Shown: positions 20,210 through 30,598 of the stretch, piece by piece
Numbering within the stretch: the first letter of the stretch is position 1
Layout of the letters: the number at the start of each line of letters is the position of its first letter
NCBI RefSeq assembly: GCF_902833225.1
Contig: NZ_CADFEI010000002.1
Location: 372,001-436,000, forward strand
Length of the DNA stretch: 64,000 bases
Direction of reading: 5' to 3'
Source of the DNA: Burkholderia sp. BCC1644
Lineage (GTDB): Bacteria; Pseudomonadota; Gammaproteobacteria; Burkholderiales; Burkholderiaceae
Program-made: the position numbers and the translations under genes
The notes under the pieces: model-generated
Databases searched by the model: none
Told to the model about the DNA's origin: nothing
What the model saw: the letters and a program-made list of their open reading frames with translations, nothing else

Positions 20210-21169
20210 ATGTCCCCAACGTCGTTCGAGCCGCTCGCGCTGCGCGCGCACCGGCTGTTCGAATCCCGCGATCTCGACGAGACGCGCGAGCGGATCTCGC
20301 GCGTGATGCAGCCGCATGCGCTGCTGCCGAACGGCCGCACGCATGGTGCGTCGCACATGGATTTCGTCAGGCTCGGCGGGCTCGGGATCGGCACGATCGC
20401 ATTCGGCGACGCGATGCGCGTGCAGGTCGACGCGGTCGACGGCTACTACCTGCTGATGTTCTGCCTGTCCGGCCAGGCCGAGGTGCGCGCGATGGGGCGG
20501 CAGCTCGGCGTCGACGGCCAGACCGGCGTGCTGTGCGCGCCCGGGGAGCCCTTCGACGCGGTGCTGTCAGCCGATTGCGAGCAATTCGTGCTGCGCATCG
20601 ACGCGGCAACGGTCGGCTCGCTGACGGGCGACCCGCGCGCGACGCTCGATCCCGTGCTGCATGTCAGCGACGCCGCACTCGCCGCGTGGCGCCAGCAACT
20701 GATGCTCGTCGCGCGTTCGCCTGAACTGCTCGAACGCGCGAACGCGAACCCGCGCGTCGCGTCGCAGCTCGAGCACCTGCTGATCGACCTGCTGATCGAA
20801 GGCCACCCGCCGTCCGTGCTGCACGCGTCACACCGCGACCCGGCGCCGGGCTTCGTGCGGCGTGCGCAGGAGTTCGTGAACGCGCACTACACGCAGCCGC
20901 TGCAACTCGCCGATATCGTCCTGGCCGCCAACGTGCCGGAGCGGACGCTGCGCGACGCGTTCCTGCAGTTCCGCGGAATGAGCCCGATGCAATACCTGCG
21001 CGCGACGCGGCTCGACCATGCGCGCGAGCTGTTGCGCGGCGCGATGTCCGACAGGCGGATCGCCGATGTCGCGCTCGATTGCGGGTTTACCCACCTCGGG
21101 CGATTCGCGATCGCGTATCGGGAAAAGTTCGGGGAATCGCCGTCGGAAACGCTCGACGCGAAGCGATAG
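20210..21169 (+). CDS. andR: AraC/XylS-family regulator of anthranilate degradation
   Basis: 319 residues: N-terminal AraC-binding-like domain typical of the XylS/CbdS/AntR group ([20 protein letters not shown]) and a C-terminal double helix-turn-helix ([61 protein letters not shown]). Divergent from andAc, as in the described and locus, so it probably activates the operon with anthranilate as inducer. Confidence 0.9.
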   Translation: MSPTSFEPLALRAHRLFESRDLDETRERISRVMQPHALLPNGRTHGASHMDFVRLGGLGIGTIAFGDAMRVQVDAVDGYYLLMFCLSGQAEVRAMGRQLGVDGQTGVLCAPGEPFDAVLSADCEQFVLRIDAATVGSLTGDPRATLDPVLHVSDAALAAWRQQLMLVARSPELLERANANPRVASQLEHLLIDLLIEGHPPSVLHASHRDPAPGFVRRAQEFVNAHYTQPLQLADIVLAANVPERTLRDAFLQFRGMSPMQYLRATRLDHARELLRGAMSDRRIADVALDCGFTHLGRFAIAYREKFGESPSETLDAKR

Positions 21170-21321
21170 CGGCGCATTCGCTGGCGCAGGCTGCGGCCAG
21201 TGACCTGTACGACCGGCGCGAAGCTTGCATCGGCACGCGCGACATTGCGACATCCTCTCCGCATTCGCGGCGCGCGCCGAAACAGACCGTTAGTTGCGAT
21301 GCTTGAAGGCGGCAGCGCCCA

Positions 21322-22212
21322 TCAGGCCGCCGCCCCGATCATCTCCCGCGCGATCGCGCAGAACGCGGCCGTGGCGGCGCTTTCGCCGTGCAGCCGTCGG
21401 CTCATGATGATCGGCGACGTCGCGGCCGGCTCCGGCAACCGCCGGTAGACGACCCCTTTTACGCGCACGCCCTCCACGCTCTCCGGCACGAGCGACACAC
21501 CCACCTGGGCGGCCACGAGCCCGAGCGCCGTCTGCAGCTCGCGCACCTCGTGCACGGCGGCCGGCACCAGCCCGCCGTCGCGCAACGCGGACAGCTGCTG
21601 ATCGGCAAAGCTTGGCCGCGGCGTGCTCGGATAGACGATCAGCGTCTCGTTCGCGATATCCGCGAGCGTCAGCAGCCGGGCCGGATCGGCGAGCGGATGC
21701 CCGACCGGCAGCGCCGCGATCAGCTTTTCCTCGATCAGCGCCTCGCGCACCAGTTGGTCGTCGTCGAACCGCAGCCGGCCGAAGCCTACGTCGATCCGCC
21801 CGCCCTTCAGCGCGCCGAGCTGCTCCAGCGTGAACATTTCGATCAGCGACAGCTCGACGTCCGGTTGCGCCTCGCGAAACGCGCGGATCACGTCCGGCAG
21901 CGCGCCGTACAGCGTCGACGGCACGAAGCCGATCACGATCCGCTCCGACAGTTGCGCGAGCCGCCGCGTCAGCGGGCCGAGTTCGTCGGCCTGGTCGACG
22001 AGGCGCTTCGCCTGCGCATAAAACACGCGGCCGGCATCCGTCAGCTTCAGCGGCCGCGCGCCGCGCTCGAACAGCGGCAGTCCGATCTCGTCCTCGATCG
22101 CCTGGAGCTGGCGGCTCAGCGGCGGCTGCGTCATGTGCAACCGCTCGGCCGCCCGCGTGATGTTCATTTCCTCGGCGACGGCAATGAAGTAGCGGAGCTG
22201 ACGCAATTCCAT
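21322..22212 (-). CDS. catR: LysR-family regulator of the catechol branch
   Basis: 296 residues; N-terminal winged helix MELRQLRYFIAVAEEMNITR...RLHMTQPPLSRQLQ is nearly the standard CatR/BenM opening, followed by a periplasmic-binding-like effector domain. Divergent from catB, 91 bases between starts, with a LysR-type dyad between them. The expected co-inducer is cis,cis-muconate. ATG at 22212 chosen for the family start; the frame is open upstream into catB. Confidence 0.9.
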   Translation of the reverse strand: MELRQLRYFIAVAEEMNITRAAERLHMTQPPLSRQLQAIEDEIGLPLFERGARPLKLTDAGRVFYAQAKRLVDQADELGPLTRRLAQLSERIVIGFVPSTLYGALPDVIRAFREAQPDVELSLIEMFTLEQLGALKGGRIDVGFGRLRFDDDQLVREALIEEKLIAALPVGHPLADPARLLTLADIANETLIVYPSTPRPSFADQQLSALRDGGLVPAAVHEVRELQTALGLVAAQVGVSLVPESVEGVRVKGVVYRRLPEPAATSPIIMSRRLHGESAATAAFCAIAREMIGAAA

Positions 22213-22215
22213 TTC

Positions 22216-22230
22216 ATGCCTCAAAGGTAT
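22216..22230. promoter_or_regulatory. CatR recognition site (LysR T-N11-A box)
   Basis: ATGC-N7-GTAT at 22216-22230, close to the ATAC-N7-GTAT dyad recognised by CatR/CatM proteins and containing T-N11-A. It sits 4 bases before the catR start and about 75 bases before catB, as expected for a divergently acting LysR regulator. Confidence 0.7.
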
Positions 22231-22303
22231 GGAAGTAGTCGGAAAGAGTGTTGGACGACGCGGGGCGGGAATTCCTACCATGTGCACCAACAGGAGGAAT
22301 CGC

Positions 22304-23437
22304 ATGATAGCAACTGCCGCCACCATCGAACGCATCGAGACGTTGCTCGTCGACGTGCCGACGATCAGGCCCCACAAATTGTCGGTCGCCACGATGAACT
22401 GCCAGACCCTCGTACTGGTCCGTGTTCGATGCACGGACGGTATCGAAGGCGTCGGCGAGGCGACGACCATCGGCGGCCTCGCCTACGGCGAGGAAAGCCC
22501 CGAAAGCATCAAGGTCAACATCGACACCTACTTCGCGCCGCTGCTGCAGGGCATGGACGCGACGCGTCCGGGCGCCGCGATGGCGCGCGCCCGCAAGCTG
22601 TTCCAGGGCAACCGCTTCGCGAAGTGCGCGATCGAGACCGCGCTGTTCGACGCTCAGGCGCGGCGTCTCGGCGTGCCGCTGTCCGAGCTGTTCGGCGGCC
22701 GCCGGACCGATGCGGTGGACGTCGCCTGGACGCTCGCGAGCGGCGATACGCAGCGCGACATCGCGGAAGCCGAAGCGATGCTCGACGCGCGCCGCCACCG
22801 TGCGTTCAAGCTGAAGATCGGCTCGAACGCGGTCGCGGACGATGTCGCGCACGTGGTCGCGATCAAGCGCGCGCTCGGCGAGCGCGGCGACGTACGGGTC
22901 GACGTGAACCAGGCATGGAGCGAGACCGACGCGATCTGGGCCGGCGCGCGGCTCGCGGAAGCCGGCGTGAGCCTGGTCGAGCAGCCGATCGCCGCGACCA
23001 ACCGTGCGGGACTGAAACGCCTCACGCAGCTCGCACAGGTGCCGATCATGGCCGACGAGGCGCTGCACGGCCCCGTCGATGCATTCGCGCTCGCGCAGGA
23101 TCGCGCGGCCGACGTGTTCGCGGTGAAGATCGCGCAATCGGGCGGCCTGCAGGGCGCGGCGAGCGTCGCGTCGATCGCGGCGGCGGCCGGCATCGAACTG
23201 TACGGCGGCACGATGCTCGAGGGCGCGGCCGGCACGATGGCGTCCGCGCAACTGTTCAGCACGTTCGACTCGCTGAAATGGGGCACCGAGCTGTTCGGCC
23301 CGCTGCTGCTCACCGAGGAAATCCTCGTCGAGCCGCTGCGTTACCAGGATTTCAAGCTGCACCTGCCGGCGACGCCCGGCCTCGGCATCACCTTCGACTG
23401 GGCCCGCATCGAACGGATGCAACGCGGCACCCGTTGA
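22304..23437 (+). CDS. catB: Muconate cycloisomerase
   Basis: 377-residue enolase-superfamily enzyme turning cis,cis-muconate into muconolactone. Seen: the Lys pair of HRAFKLKIG, metal-ligand region VDVNQAWSE, EQPIA, MADEAL, and the C-terminal base region VFAVKIAQSGG. ATG at 22304 has AGGAGG 6 bases upstream; longer in-frame starts lie within the catR operator. First of catB-catA-catC. Confidence 0.95.
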   Translation: MIATAATIERIETLLVDVPTIRPHKLSVATMNCQTLVLVRVRCTDGIEGVGEATTIGGLAYGEESPESIKVNIDTYFAPLLQGMDATRPGAAMARARKLFQGNRFAKCAIETALFDAQARRLGVPLSELFGGRRTDAVDVAWTLASGDTQRDIAEAEAMLDARRHRAFKLKIGSNAVADDVAHVVAIKRALGERGDVRVDVNQAWSETDAIWAGARLAEAGVSLVEQPIAATNRAGLKRLTQLAQVPIMADEALHGPVDAFALAQDRAADVFAVKIAQSGGLQGAASVASIAAAAGIELYGGTMLEGAAGTMASAQLFSTFDSLKWGTELFGPLLLTEEILVEPLRYQDFKLHLPATPGLGITFDWARIERMQRGTR

Positions 23438-23468
23438 CCCCACACGACAACCGCAACCGGAGACACAG

Positions 23469-24371
23469 ATGAACAAGCAAGCCATCGACGCACTGCTGAA
23501 GACCTTCGACGACGCCGCCGAGAAGCCGGGCAATCCGCGCGTGCGCGCGATCGTCAACCGGATCGTGAAGGACATCTGCTACACGATCGAGGATTTCGAC
23601 GTGCAGCCGAGCGAGTTCTGGACGGCACTGAACTACCTGAACGAAGCCGGCCGGGAATTCGGGCTGATCGCCGCAGGCCTCGGCCTCGAGCGCTTCCTCG
23701 ACGTGCGGATGGACGAAGCCGAGGAACAGGCCGGCATCCAGGGCGGCACGCCGCGCACGATCGAAGGGCCGCTGTACGTCGCCGGTGCGCCGGAATCGCT
23801 CGGCCATGCGCGTCTCGACGACGGCACCGACCCGGGCCAGACGCTGATCATGCGCGGCCAGGTGCTCGGCCACGACGGCGCGCCGCTTGCGAACGCGCTG
23901 GTCGAGGTGTGGCACGCGAACCATCTGGGCAACTATTCGTACTTCGACCAGTCGCAGCCCGCGTTCAACCTGCGCCGCTCGATCCGCACCGATGCCGACG
24001 GCCGCTACAGCTTCCGCAGCGTGCTGCCGGTGGGCTACAGCGTGCCGCCGGGCAGCAAGACCGAGCAGCTGCTCGACCAGCTCGGCCGCCACGGCCATCG
24101 TCCGGCGCACATTCACTTCTTCGTTTCGGCCGACGGTTATCGTAAGCTGACGACGCAGATCAACATCGACGGCGATCCGCATCTGTGGGACGACTTCGCG
24201 TTCGCGACGCGCGACGGGCTGATCCCGCCGGTCAAGCAGGCGGAAGGTGCGGAAGGCAAGCCGTATGGCGTCGACGGGCAGTTCGCGCTGATCGACTTCG
24301 ACTTCTCGCTGCTCAAGGAAAAGCAGGACGTACCGGGAAGCGAAGTCGAGCGGGCACGCGCACAGGCCTGA
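23469..24371 (+). CDS. catA: Catechol 1,2-dioxygenase
   Basis: 300-residue intradiol dioxygenase cleaving catechol to cis,cis-muconate with non-haem Fe(III). Iron ligands are visible: Tyr in GPLYVAGAPE, Tyr in the NYSYFD region, and two His in RPAHIHFFV. N-terminal helical linker (residues 1-100) as in CatA dimers. GGAG 7 bases before the ATG; 31 bases after catB. Placement of catA between catB and catC is the order common in Burkholderia. Confidence 0.96.
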   Translation: MNKQAIDALLKTFDDAAEKPGNPRVRAIVNRIVKDICYTIEDFDVQPSEFWTALNYLNEAGREFGLIAAGLGLERFLDVRMDEAEEQAGIQGGTPRTIEGPLYVAGAPESLGHARLDDGTDPGQTLIMRGQVLGHDGAPLANALVEVWHANHLGNYSYFDQSQPAFNLRRSIRTDADGRYSFRSVLPVGYSVPPGSKTEQLLDQLGRHGHRPAHIHFFVSADGYRKLTTQINIDGDPHLWDDFAFATRDGLIPPVKQAEGAEGKPYGVDGQFALIDFDFSLLKEKQDVPGSEVERARAQA

Positions 24372-24414
24372 GCGCCCTTCCCGTTCGACGTATCGACAAC
24401 TCAAGGAGTGCAGG

Positions 24415-24705
24415 ATGCTGTTTCATGTGGAAATGACCGTTCGCCTGCCGGCGGACATGGATCCGGTCAAGGCGGCGACGCTGAAGGCGGAAGAAAAGGC
24501 GATGTGCCAGCGGCTGATGAACGAAGGCGTCTGGCGTCATCTGTGGCGGATCGCCGGGCAGTATGCGAACGTCAGCATCTTCGACGTCGAAAGCGTACAG
24601 CAACTGCATGACCTGCTGAGCCAGTTGCCGCTGTTCCCGTACATGGAGATGGAAGTGCGGGCGCTGTGCCGGCATCCGTCGTCGATCCGCGACGACGATC
24701 GCTAG
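24415..24705 (+). CDS. catC: Muconolactone delta-isomerase
   Basis: 96 residues, the standard CatC length: LFHVEMTVRLPADMD at the start, GVWRHLWRIAGQYANVSIFDVES, LPLFPYMEMEVRALCRHPSS. Converts muconolactone to 3-oxoadipate enol-lactone. AAGGAG 7 bases before the ATG. The next enzyme (enol-lactone hydrolase, catD/pcaD) is not in the window. A strong terminator follows. Confidence 0.97.
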   Translation: MLFHVEMTVRLPADMDPVKAATLKAEEKAMCQRLMNEGVWRHLWRIAGQYANVSIFDVESVQQLHDLLSQLPLFPYMEMEVRALCRHPSSIRDDDR

Positions 24706-24726
24706 GCTCGCGGTCGAGCACTGACA

Positions 24727-24765
24727 AAACGGGCGGCCTGCGATTGCATCGCGGGCCGCCCGTTT
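24727..24765 (+). terminator. Terminator after catC
   Basis: Perfect 12-base stem AAACGGGCGGCC / GGCCGCCCGTTT (24727-24738 and 24754-24765) with a 15-base loop, 21 bases after the catC stop. The terminal AAAC/GTTT makes it usable from both strands. Confidence 0.88.
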
Positions 24766-24806
24766 CACTTCGTCATCCGCGGCGGCGGATCATGCCGCCG
24801 CGCGGC

Positions 24807-25994
24807 TTACTTCTGCGCATCCATCTTGTCGGCGACTTCGTCGCCATACACCTTGGCGACACGTCGTGCGACGATCGCCTGCATCAGCGTCTTGTCGAAG
24901 TCGTCGGCAGTCTTCCAGCCGGCGCCGTCCTTGACGAACGTGAAATCACCCTTCAGCTGCAGCATCGACGGCGCGCCGATCGCGCCGAGCAGCCGGTCGC
25001 GATAATCGATCAGCAACGGACACGACACATGGTCGCCGTCGATCTGCTTGCAATCGGCGGACGGTATGACGCCCAGCACGCTGCTCGTCAGCGTCGTCGG
25101 TTCGTCGCTGCCGGGCATCGGCTTGCCGTAGCTCGGCGAGCGCTCCGACACGCTCTTGTCGAGTTGCGCGACGCCCGTCATGAACGCCGTGCTGATGACG
25201 TCGCGCCCGAGCGGCGCGCCGAGCTTCGGGTTGAGGCCCTGCGCGCTGTAGCGGGCCGTCACGTATTCCGCCGGGAACGTCTGCACGACGAACTCGCTCT
25301 TGTCCTTGTCGTCGTGCCGGACCACATAGCCGAGCGTCGTGTGCTCGTCGGCGACGGTCAGGTCCGCCAGGCAGCCGCGCGCCTGGTTGGCTTCGTCGTA
25401 GCCGACTTCGCGGTGGTTGCTGACGCGCGGAAAAGGCGTGCTGCCCTTGTCGAGCATCTGCATCGGGTTCTTGCGCATCATGTCCATGCGCGCGTCGAAC
25501 ATCAGCGAATTCAGCGTCTTGACGGTGCTTGACGCACTGCACGCGGGCGCCGATGCGGGCCACAACAGGTAAGCGCCGACCGCCAGCGCGGCAGCCAGGC
25601 CGCCGAAGCCGATCAGCATCTGCTTCTTCTTTTGCTCGCGCTGGATCGATGCGACCGTTTCGTTCAGGCGCTGCTCGAACCAGGGCGGATCGATCTCCTC
25701 CAGCATCTGCATCAGGACGAGTTTCGCGCGGACGTCCATGGCGCGGCCGTCCAGCAGCGCCTGCGTCGCTTTCGCCTCGGCATCCGACGTCGTGTAGCCC
25801 TCGGCGATCAGCCAGTCGAGCAGTGTGCGGGCGGAATCGGTATCGGGAAGCTCGGCCGGGGTGTCCTTCAGGCGCTGCGTGACGCGCCCCGCCTGTTCCT
25901 CGGTGAGATAGCCGCCGGCTTCGAGCGCCATCAGCAGGCTGGCGCGATCGTCGTGTTCGGCCGGTTCCGATTGGCCCGTGGGTTCGAAAGGCAT
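24807..25994 (-). CDS. Single-span membrane protein of unknown function
   Basis: 395 residues; I do not recognise a named family. The first 150 or so residues are helical and cytoplasmic (LLMALEAGGYLTEEQAGRV, LLDWLIAEGYTT are two similar helical hairpins), one TM near residues 155-175 (LIGFGGLAAALAVGAYLLWP), then a 220-residue exported domain starting ACSASSTVKTLNS with few Cys. The TM-out topology with a soluble C-terminal domain suggests an envelope sensor or anchor; that is inference. ATG at 25994 starts a clean N-terminus; the frame is open upstream. Stands alone between catC and the quinone reductase gene. Confidence 0.75.
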   Translation of the reverse strand: MPFEPTGQSEPAEHDDRASLLMALEAGGYLTEEQAGRVTQRLKDTPAELPDTDSARTLLDWLIAEGYTTSDAEAKATQALLDGRAMDVRAKLVLMQMLEEIDPPWFEQRLNETVASIQREQKKKQMLIGFGGLAAALAVGAYLLWPASAPACSASSTVKTLNSLMFDARMDMMRKNPMQMLDKGSTPFPRVSNHREVGYDEANQARGCLADLTVADEHTTLGYVVRHDDKDKSEFVVQTFPAEYVTARYSAQGLNPKLGAPLGRDVISTAFMTGVAQLDKSVSERSPSYGKPMPGSDEPTTLTSSVLGVIPSADCKQIDGDHVSCPLLIDYRDRLLGAIGAPSMLQLKGDFTFVKDGAGWKTADDFDKTLMQAIVARRVAKVYGDEVADKMDAQK

Positions 25995-26123
25995 GATTGT
26001 TGTTCTCCGTCGAGACCGATTCGCGGTACGGGCCGCGCCGGCCCATTGTGCAGACGAATCGCGTCGATCTCCGGAAACTACTTGATTTGGCCGCACGTGT
26101 CGACATGACCGCGCGGCCCGCAA

Positions 26124-26909
26124 TCAATGCTCATGCGCCAGATGCGCCGCAAACCCCACCTGCCCCGGCGCGATCCCGTCCTTCAGCGTCAGCGCCGGGA
26201 TCGCGTAATCACCTGCGTTCTGCCGACGAAACGGAATCGGCTGCTCGGTCCACAGATCGTCGAGACGCCGGCCAAGCGCCGCACGCGTTTCCTCGAAGCG
26301 CGCGTCGTTCATCTTGCCCGTGCGGTAGATCACGAACGGCGGCAGCACGTCGAACCCCGGGTAATACAGCACGCCGTGCTGGATCGGGAACAGTATGTCG
26401 TCGATCGGCCCGTTGATGCCGCGCGGGCTGTAGTGCGATTCCCATCCGCCCGTCGTGACGATCACCATCGCCCGCTTGCCGGCAAACGAGCCTTCGCCGT
26501 AGCGATCGCCCCAGTGCGTATCGGAGTGCTCGCCAACGCCATACGCAAACCCGTATGCATACACACGCTCGACCCAGCCCTTCATGATCGCCGGCATCGA
26601 GAACCACCACAGCGGAAACTGCAGGATCACCGCATCGGCCCACTTCAGCTTGTCCTGCTCGCGCGCGATGTCTTCGCTTTGCGTGCCCGTCGCGAACGCG
26701 TGCTTCGAGTCCAGCGACGGATCGAACCGCGCGTCGGGCGCGCGATCGGTCACGTCGTTCGCGTCGAACGCCGCCTTCCAGTTCATCGCATACAGGTCCG
26801 TCACCTGCACGCTGTGGCCCGCCGCTTCGAGATGCTCGACGGCAAAGTCGCGCAGCGCGCCGTTCAGCGAACGTGGTTCGGGATGGGCATACACGATCAG
26901 CACATTCAT
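26124..26909 (-). CDS. NAD(P)H dehydrogenase (quinone)-type flavodoxin-fold oxidoreductase
   Basis: 261-residue NQO1/KefF/MdaB-like flavoprotein reducing quinones or similar with NAD(P)H. Motifs: NVLIVYAHPEPRSLNGAL at the N-terminus (FMN/FAD phosphate loop), ILQFPLWWFSMPAIMKGWVER, and VTTGGWESHY. ATG at 26909 has GGAG 8 bases upstream; a GTG three codons earlier is open. Divergent from a LysR gene 86 bases away, which probably controls it in response to electrophiles. Confidence 0.87.
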   Translation of the reverse strand: MNVLIVYAHPEPRSLNGALRDFAVEHLEAAGHSVQVTDLYAMNWKAAFDANDVTDRAPDARFDPSLDSKHAFATGTQSEDIAREQDKLKWADAVILQFPLWWFSMPAIMKGWVERVYAYGFAYGVGEHSDTHWGDRYGEGSFAGKRAMVIVTTGGWESHYSPRGINGPIDDILFPIQHGVLYYPGFDVLPPFVIYRTGKMNDARFEETRAALGRRLDDLWTEQPIPFRRQNAGDYAIPALTLKDGIAPGQVGFAAHLAHEH

Positions 26910-26995
26910 GTTCGTCACTCCGTTGATTGAATGACTGCAGGATGCCGCCGCCGAAGGTATATTTAAAATGAATTCCTGATATTCCAGGTATAGCC

Positions 26996-27889
26996 ATGAA
27001 TAATCTCAGGCGACTCGATCTGAACCTGCTCGTCACGCTGGACGTGCTGCTCGCCGAGCACAACGTCACGCGCGCGGCCGAGAAGCTGAACATGTCGCAA
27101 CCGTCGGTCAGCGTGCAGTTGCAGAAACTGCGCGACGTGTTCGGCGATCCGCTGCTGTTGCCGGGGCCGCGCGGGATGCGGCCGACCGCGCGCGCGGAAG
27201 CGCTGCGCGAGCCGTTGCGCGATGCGCTCGAGGCGGTCGAGCGCGCGGTGGTTCCGGCCACACCGTTCGATCCCGCTACCGCGACGAACACGTGGCGCGT
27301 GGCCGCGACCGACTACGGCGAATCGACGATCGTGTTGCCCGCGCTGAACACGCTGCGTTCGGCCGCGCCCGGTACGCGGCTCGCCGTCGTCGAACTCGTG
27401 CCGCCGCGCATCGAGCAGGATGCCGAACGAAACGGCATCGACCTCGCGTTCCATACGACCGAAGGATCGCCGGCCGGCATGCGGCGCCTGCCGCTGTTCG
27501 TCGAGCGCTACGTGCTCATCGGCCGCGCCGGGCATCCGAAGCTGAAGCGGCGCCCCACGCTCGCGCAGTTCGGCGCGCTCGAACACGTGATCGTGTCGCC
27601 CGACGGCGGCGGCTTCTTCGGCGTGACGGACCAAGCGCTCGCGAAGGTCGGCGCCGCGCGGCGCGTCGTGCTGTCGGTGCCGCATTTCCTGTTCGTGATG
27701 TCGGCCGTCGCGAGCACCGATCTCGTCGCGATGCTGCCCGAGCGGCTGGTGCGCGACGTGCCCGCGCTGCGCGTGGTGGATGCACCGGTCGACGTGCCCG
27801 GCTATGAAATGTCGATGCTGTGGCATGAACGCGTGCATCGCGACCCGGCGCATCGTTGGCTGCGGGAGACCATCGCGGCGGCGGTCTGA
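26996..27889 (+). CDS. LysR-family transcriptional regulator
   Basis: 297 residues; winged helix LRRLDLNLLVTLDVLLAEHNVTRAAEKLNMSQ... then VSVQLQKLRDVFGDPL, the NodD/LinR-like opening, with a C-terminal effector domain. Divergent from the quinone reductase gene. The effector is unknown. Confidence 0.9.
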   Translation: MNNLRRLDLNLLVTLDVLLAEHNVTRAAEKLNMSQPSVSVQLQKLRDVFGDPLLLPGPRGMRPTARAEALREPLRDALEAVERAVVPATPFDPATATNTWRVAATDYGESTIVLPALNTLRSAAPGTRLAVVELVPPRIEQDAERNGIDLAFHTTEGSPAGMRRLPLFVERYVLIGRAGHPKLKRRPTLAQFGALEHVIVSPDGGGFFGVTDQALAKVGAARRVVLSVPHFLFVMSAVASTDLVAMLPERLVRDVPALRVVDAPVDVPGYEMSMLWHERVHRDPAHRWLRETIAAAV

Positions 27890-27952
27890 AACGGCCCGGT
27901 TGCCGAACGGCTGCCATCTGCTGTCATCGGGGGCTTGAAAGTGCGCCAGACA

Positions 27953-27968
27953 CTGTATATATTTACAG
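27953..27968. promoter_or_regulatory. LexA (SOS) box
   Basis: CTGTATATATTTACAG, a match to CTGT-N8-ACAG with an all-A/T centre, within a longer perfect inverted repeat ACACTGTA / TACAGTGT (27950-27957 and 27964-27971). It lies 59 bases before the ATG of the next plus-strand gene. The match to the LexA consensus of proteobacteria is close. Confidence 0.82.
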
Positions 27969-28027
27969 TGTTTCTGCGTCATTTGACCCGAATTCCGTCC
28001 CCCGAGACGGTCTTTAGTGAGGCGACC

Positions 28028-28438
28028 ATGTTCCAGTCATCCGCATTCGATCCCGAGCAACCCGGCTTCAACCCCGTCCACTTCGAGCGCGCCGCGCGGC
28101 AGGCGGTCGTCGATCTTCAGCGTGTCGTCGGCGGCCCCGCGCAGCGGGCGCTCGGCTTGCGGCGCCGCAGCCATCCGGCCGCCGTCCGCACGATGAGCTG
28201 GCAGGCGCTGCTGAATGTCGAGGAGCTGGCGTTCTCGAACTCCGGCTTCCTGAACCGCAACGATCCGATGGTCGTCGACGCCTTCATCCGGTTGCGCGAC
28301 AGCCGGATGGTCGCCGCGGACGTCGAGGAATCCGTGGACTGGAAGCGCGACGACGACGATTTGCCCGCCGTCTACCTGATCGTCAAGGCGATGCTGGAAG
28401 CGGAAGAGCGCGAGGCGCAGCGCGTCGAGATGGAGTGA
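28028..28438 (+). CDS. Small protein of unknown function under a LexA box
   Basis: 136 residues; no family recognised. Acidic C-terminal half (VAADVEESVDWKRDDDDLPA, AMLEAEEREAQRVEME), basic middle (GLRRRSHPAAVR), no signal peptide or TM, so probably a soluble cytoplasmic protein. ATG at 28028 begins MFQSSAFDPEQPGFNP; an upstream in-frame start at 27935 would run through the LexA box, which argues against it. Likely repressed by LexA and induced by DNA damage. It is not SulA by sequence (no FtsZ-inhibitor-like pattern seen), but a damage-checkpoint or repair accessory role is possible. Confidence 0.75.
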   Translation: MFQSSAFDPEQPGFNPVHFERAARQAVVDLQRVVGGPAQRALGLRRRSHPAAVRTMSWQALLNVEELAFSNSGFLNRNDPMVVDAFIRLRDSRMVAADVEESVDWKRDDDDLPAVYLIVKAMLEAEEREAQRVEME

Positions 28439-28462
28439 CGGCGGCGACGCGCGGCCGTACCG

Positions 28463-30523
<2,061 letters not shown>

Positions 30524-30598
30524 TCATCGTAGGCGCGCGCCGCCTTGAGCGTGAGGGGGCAAACAGCCATAATGCTTGTCATTTCCGGCCAAAACGAC

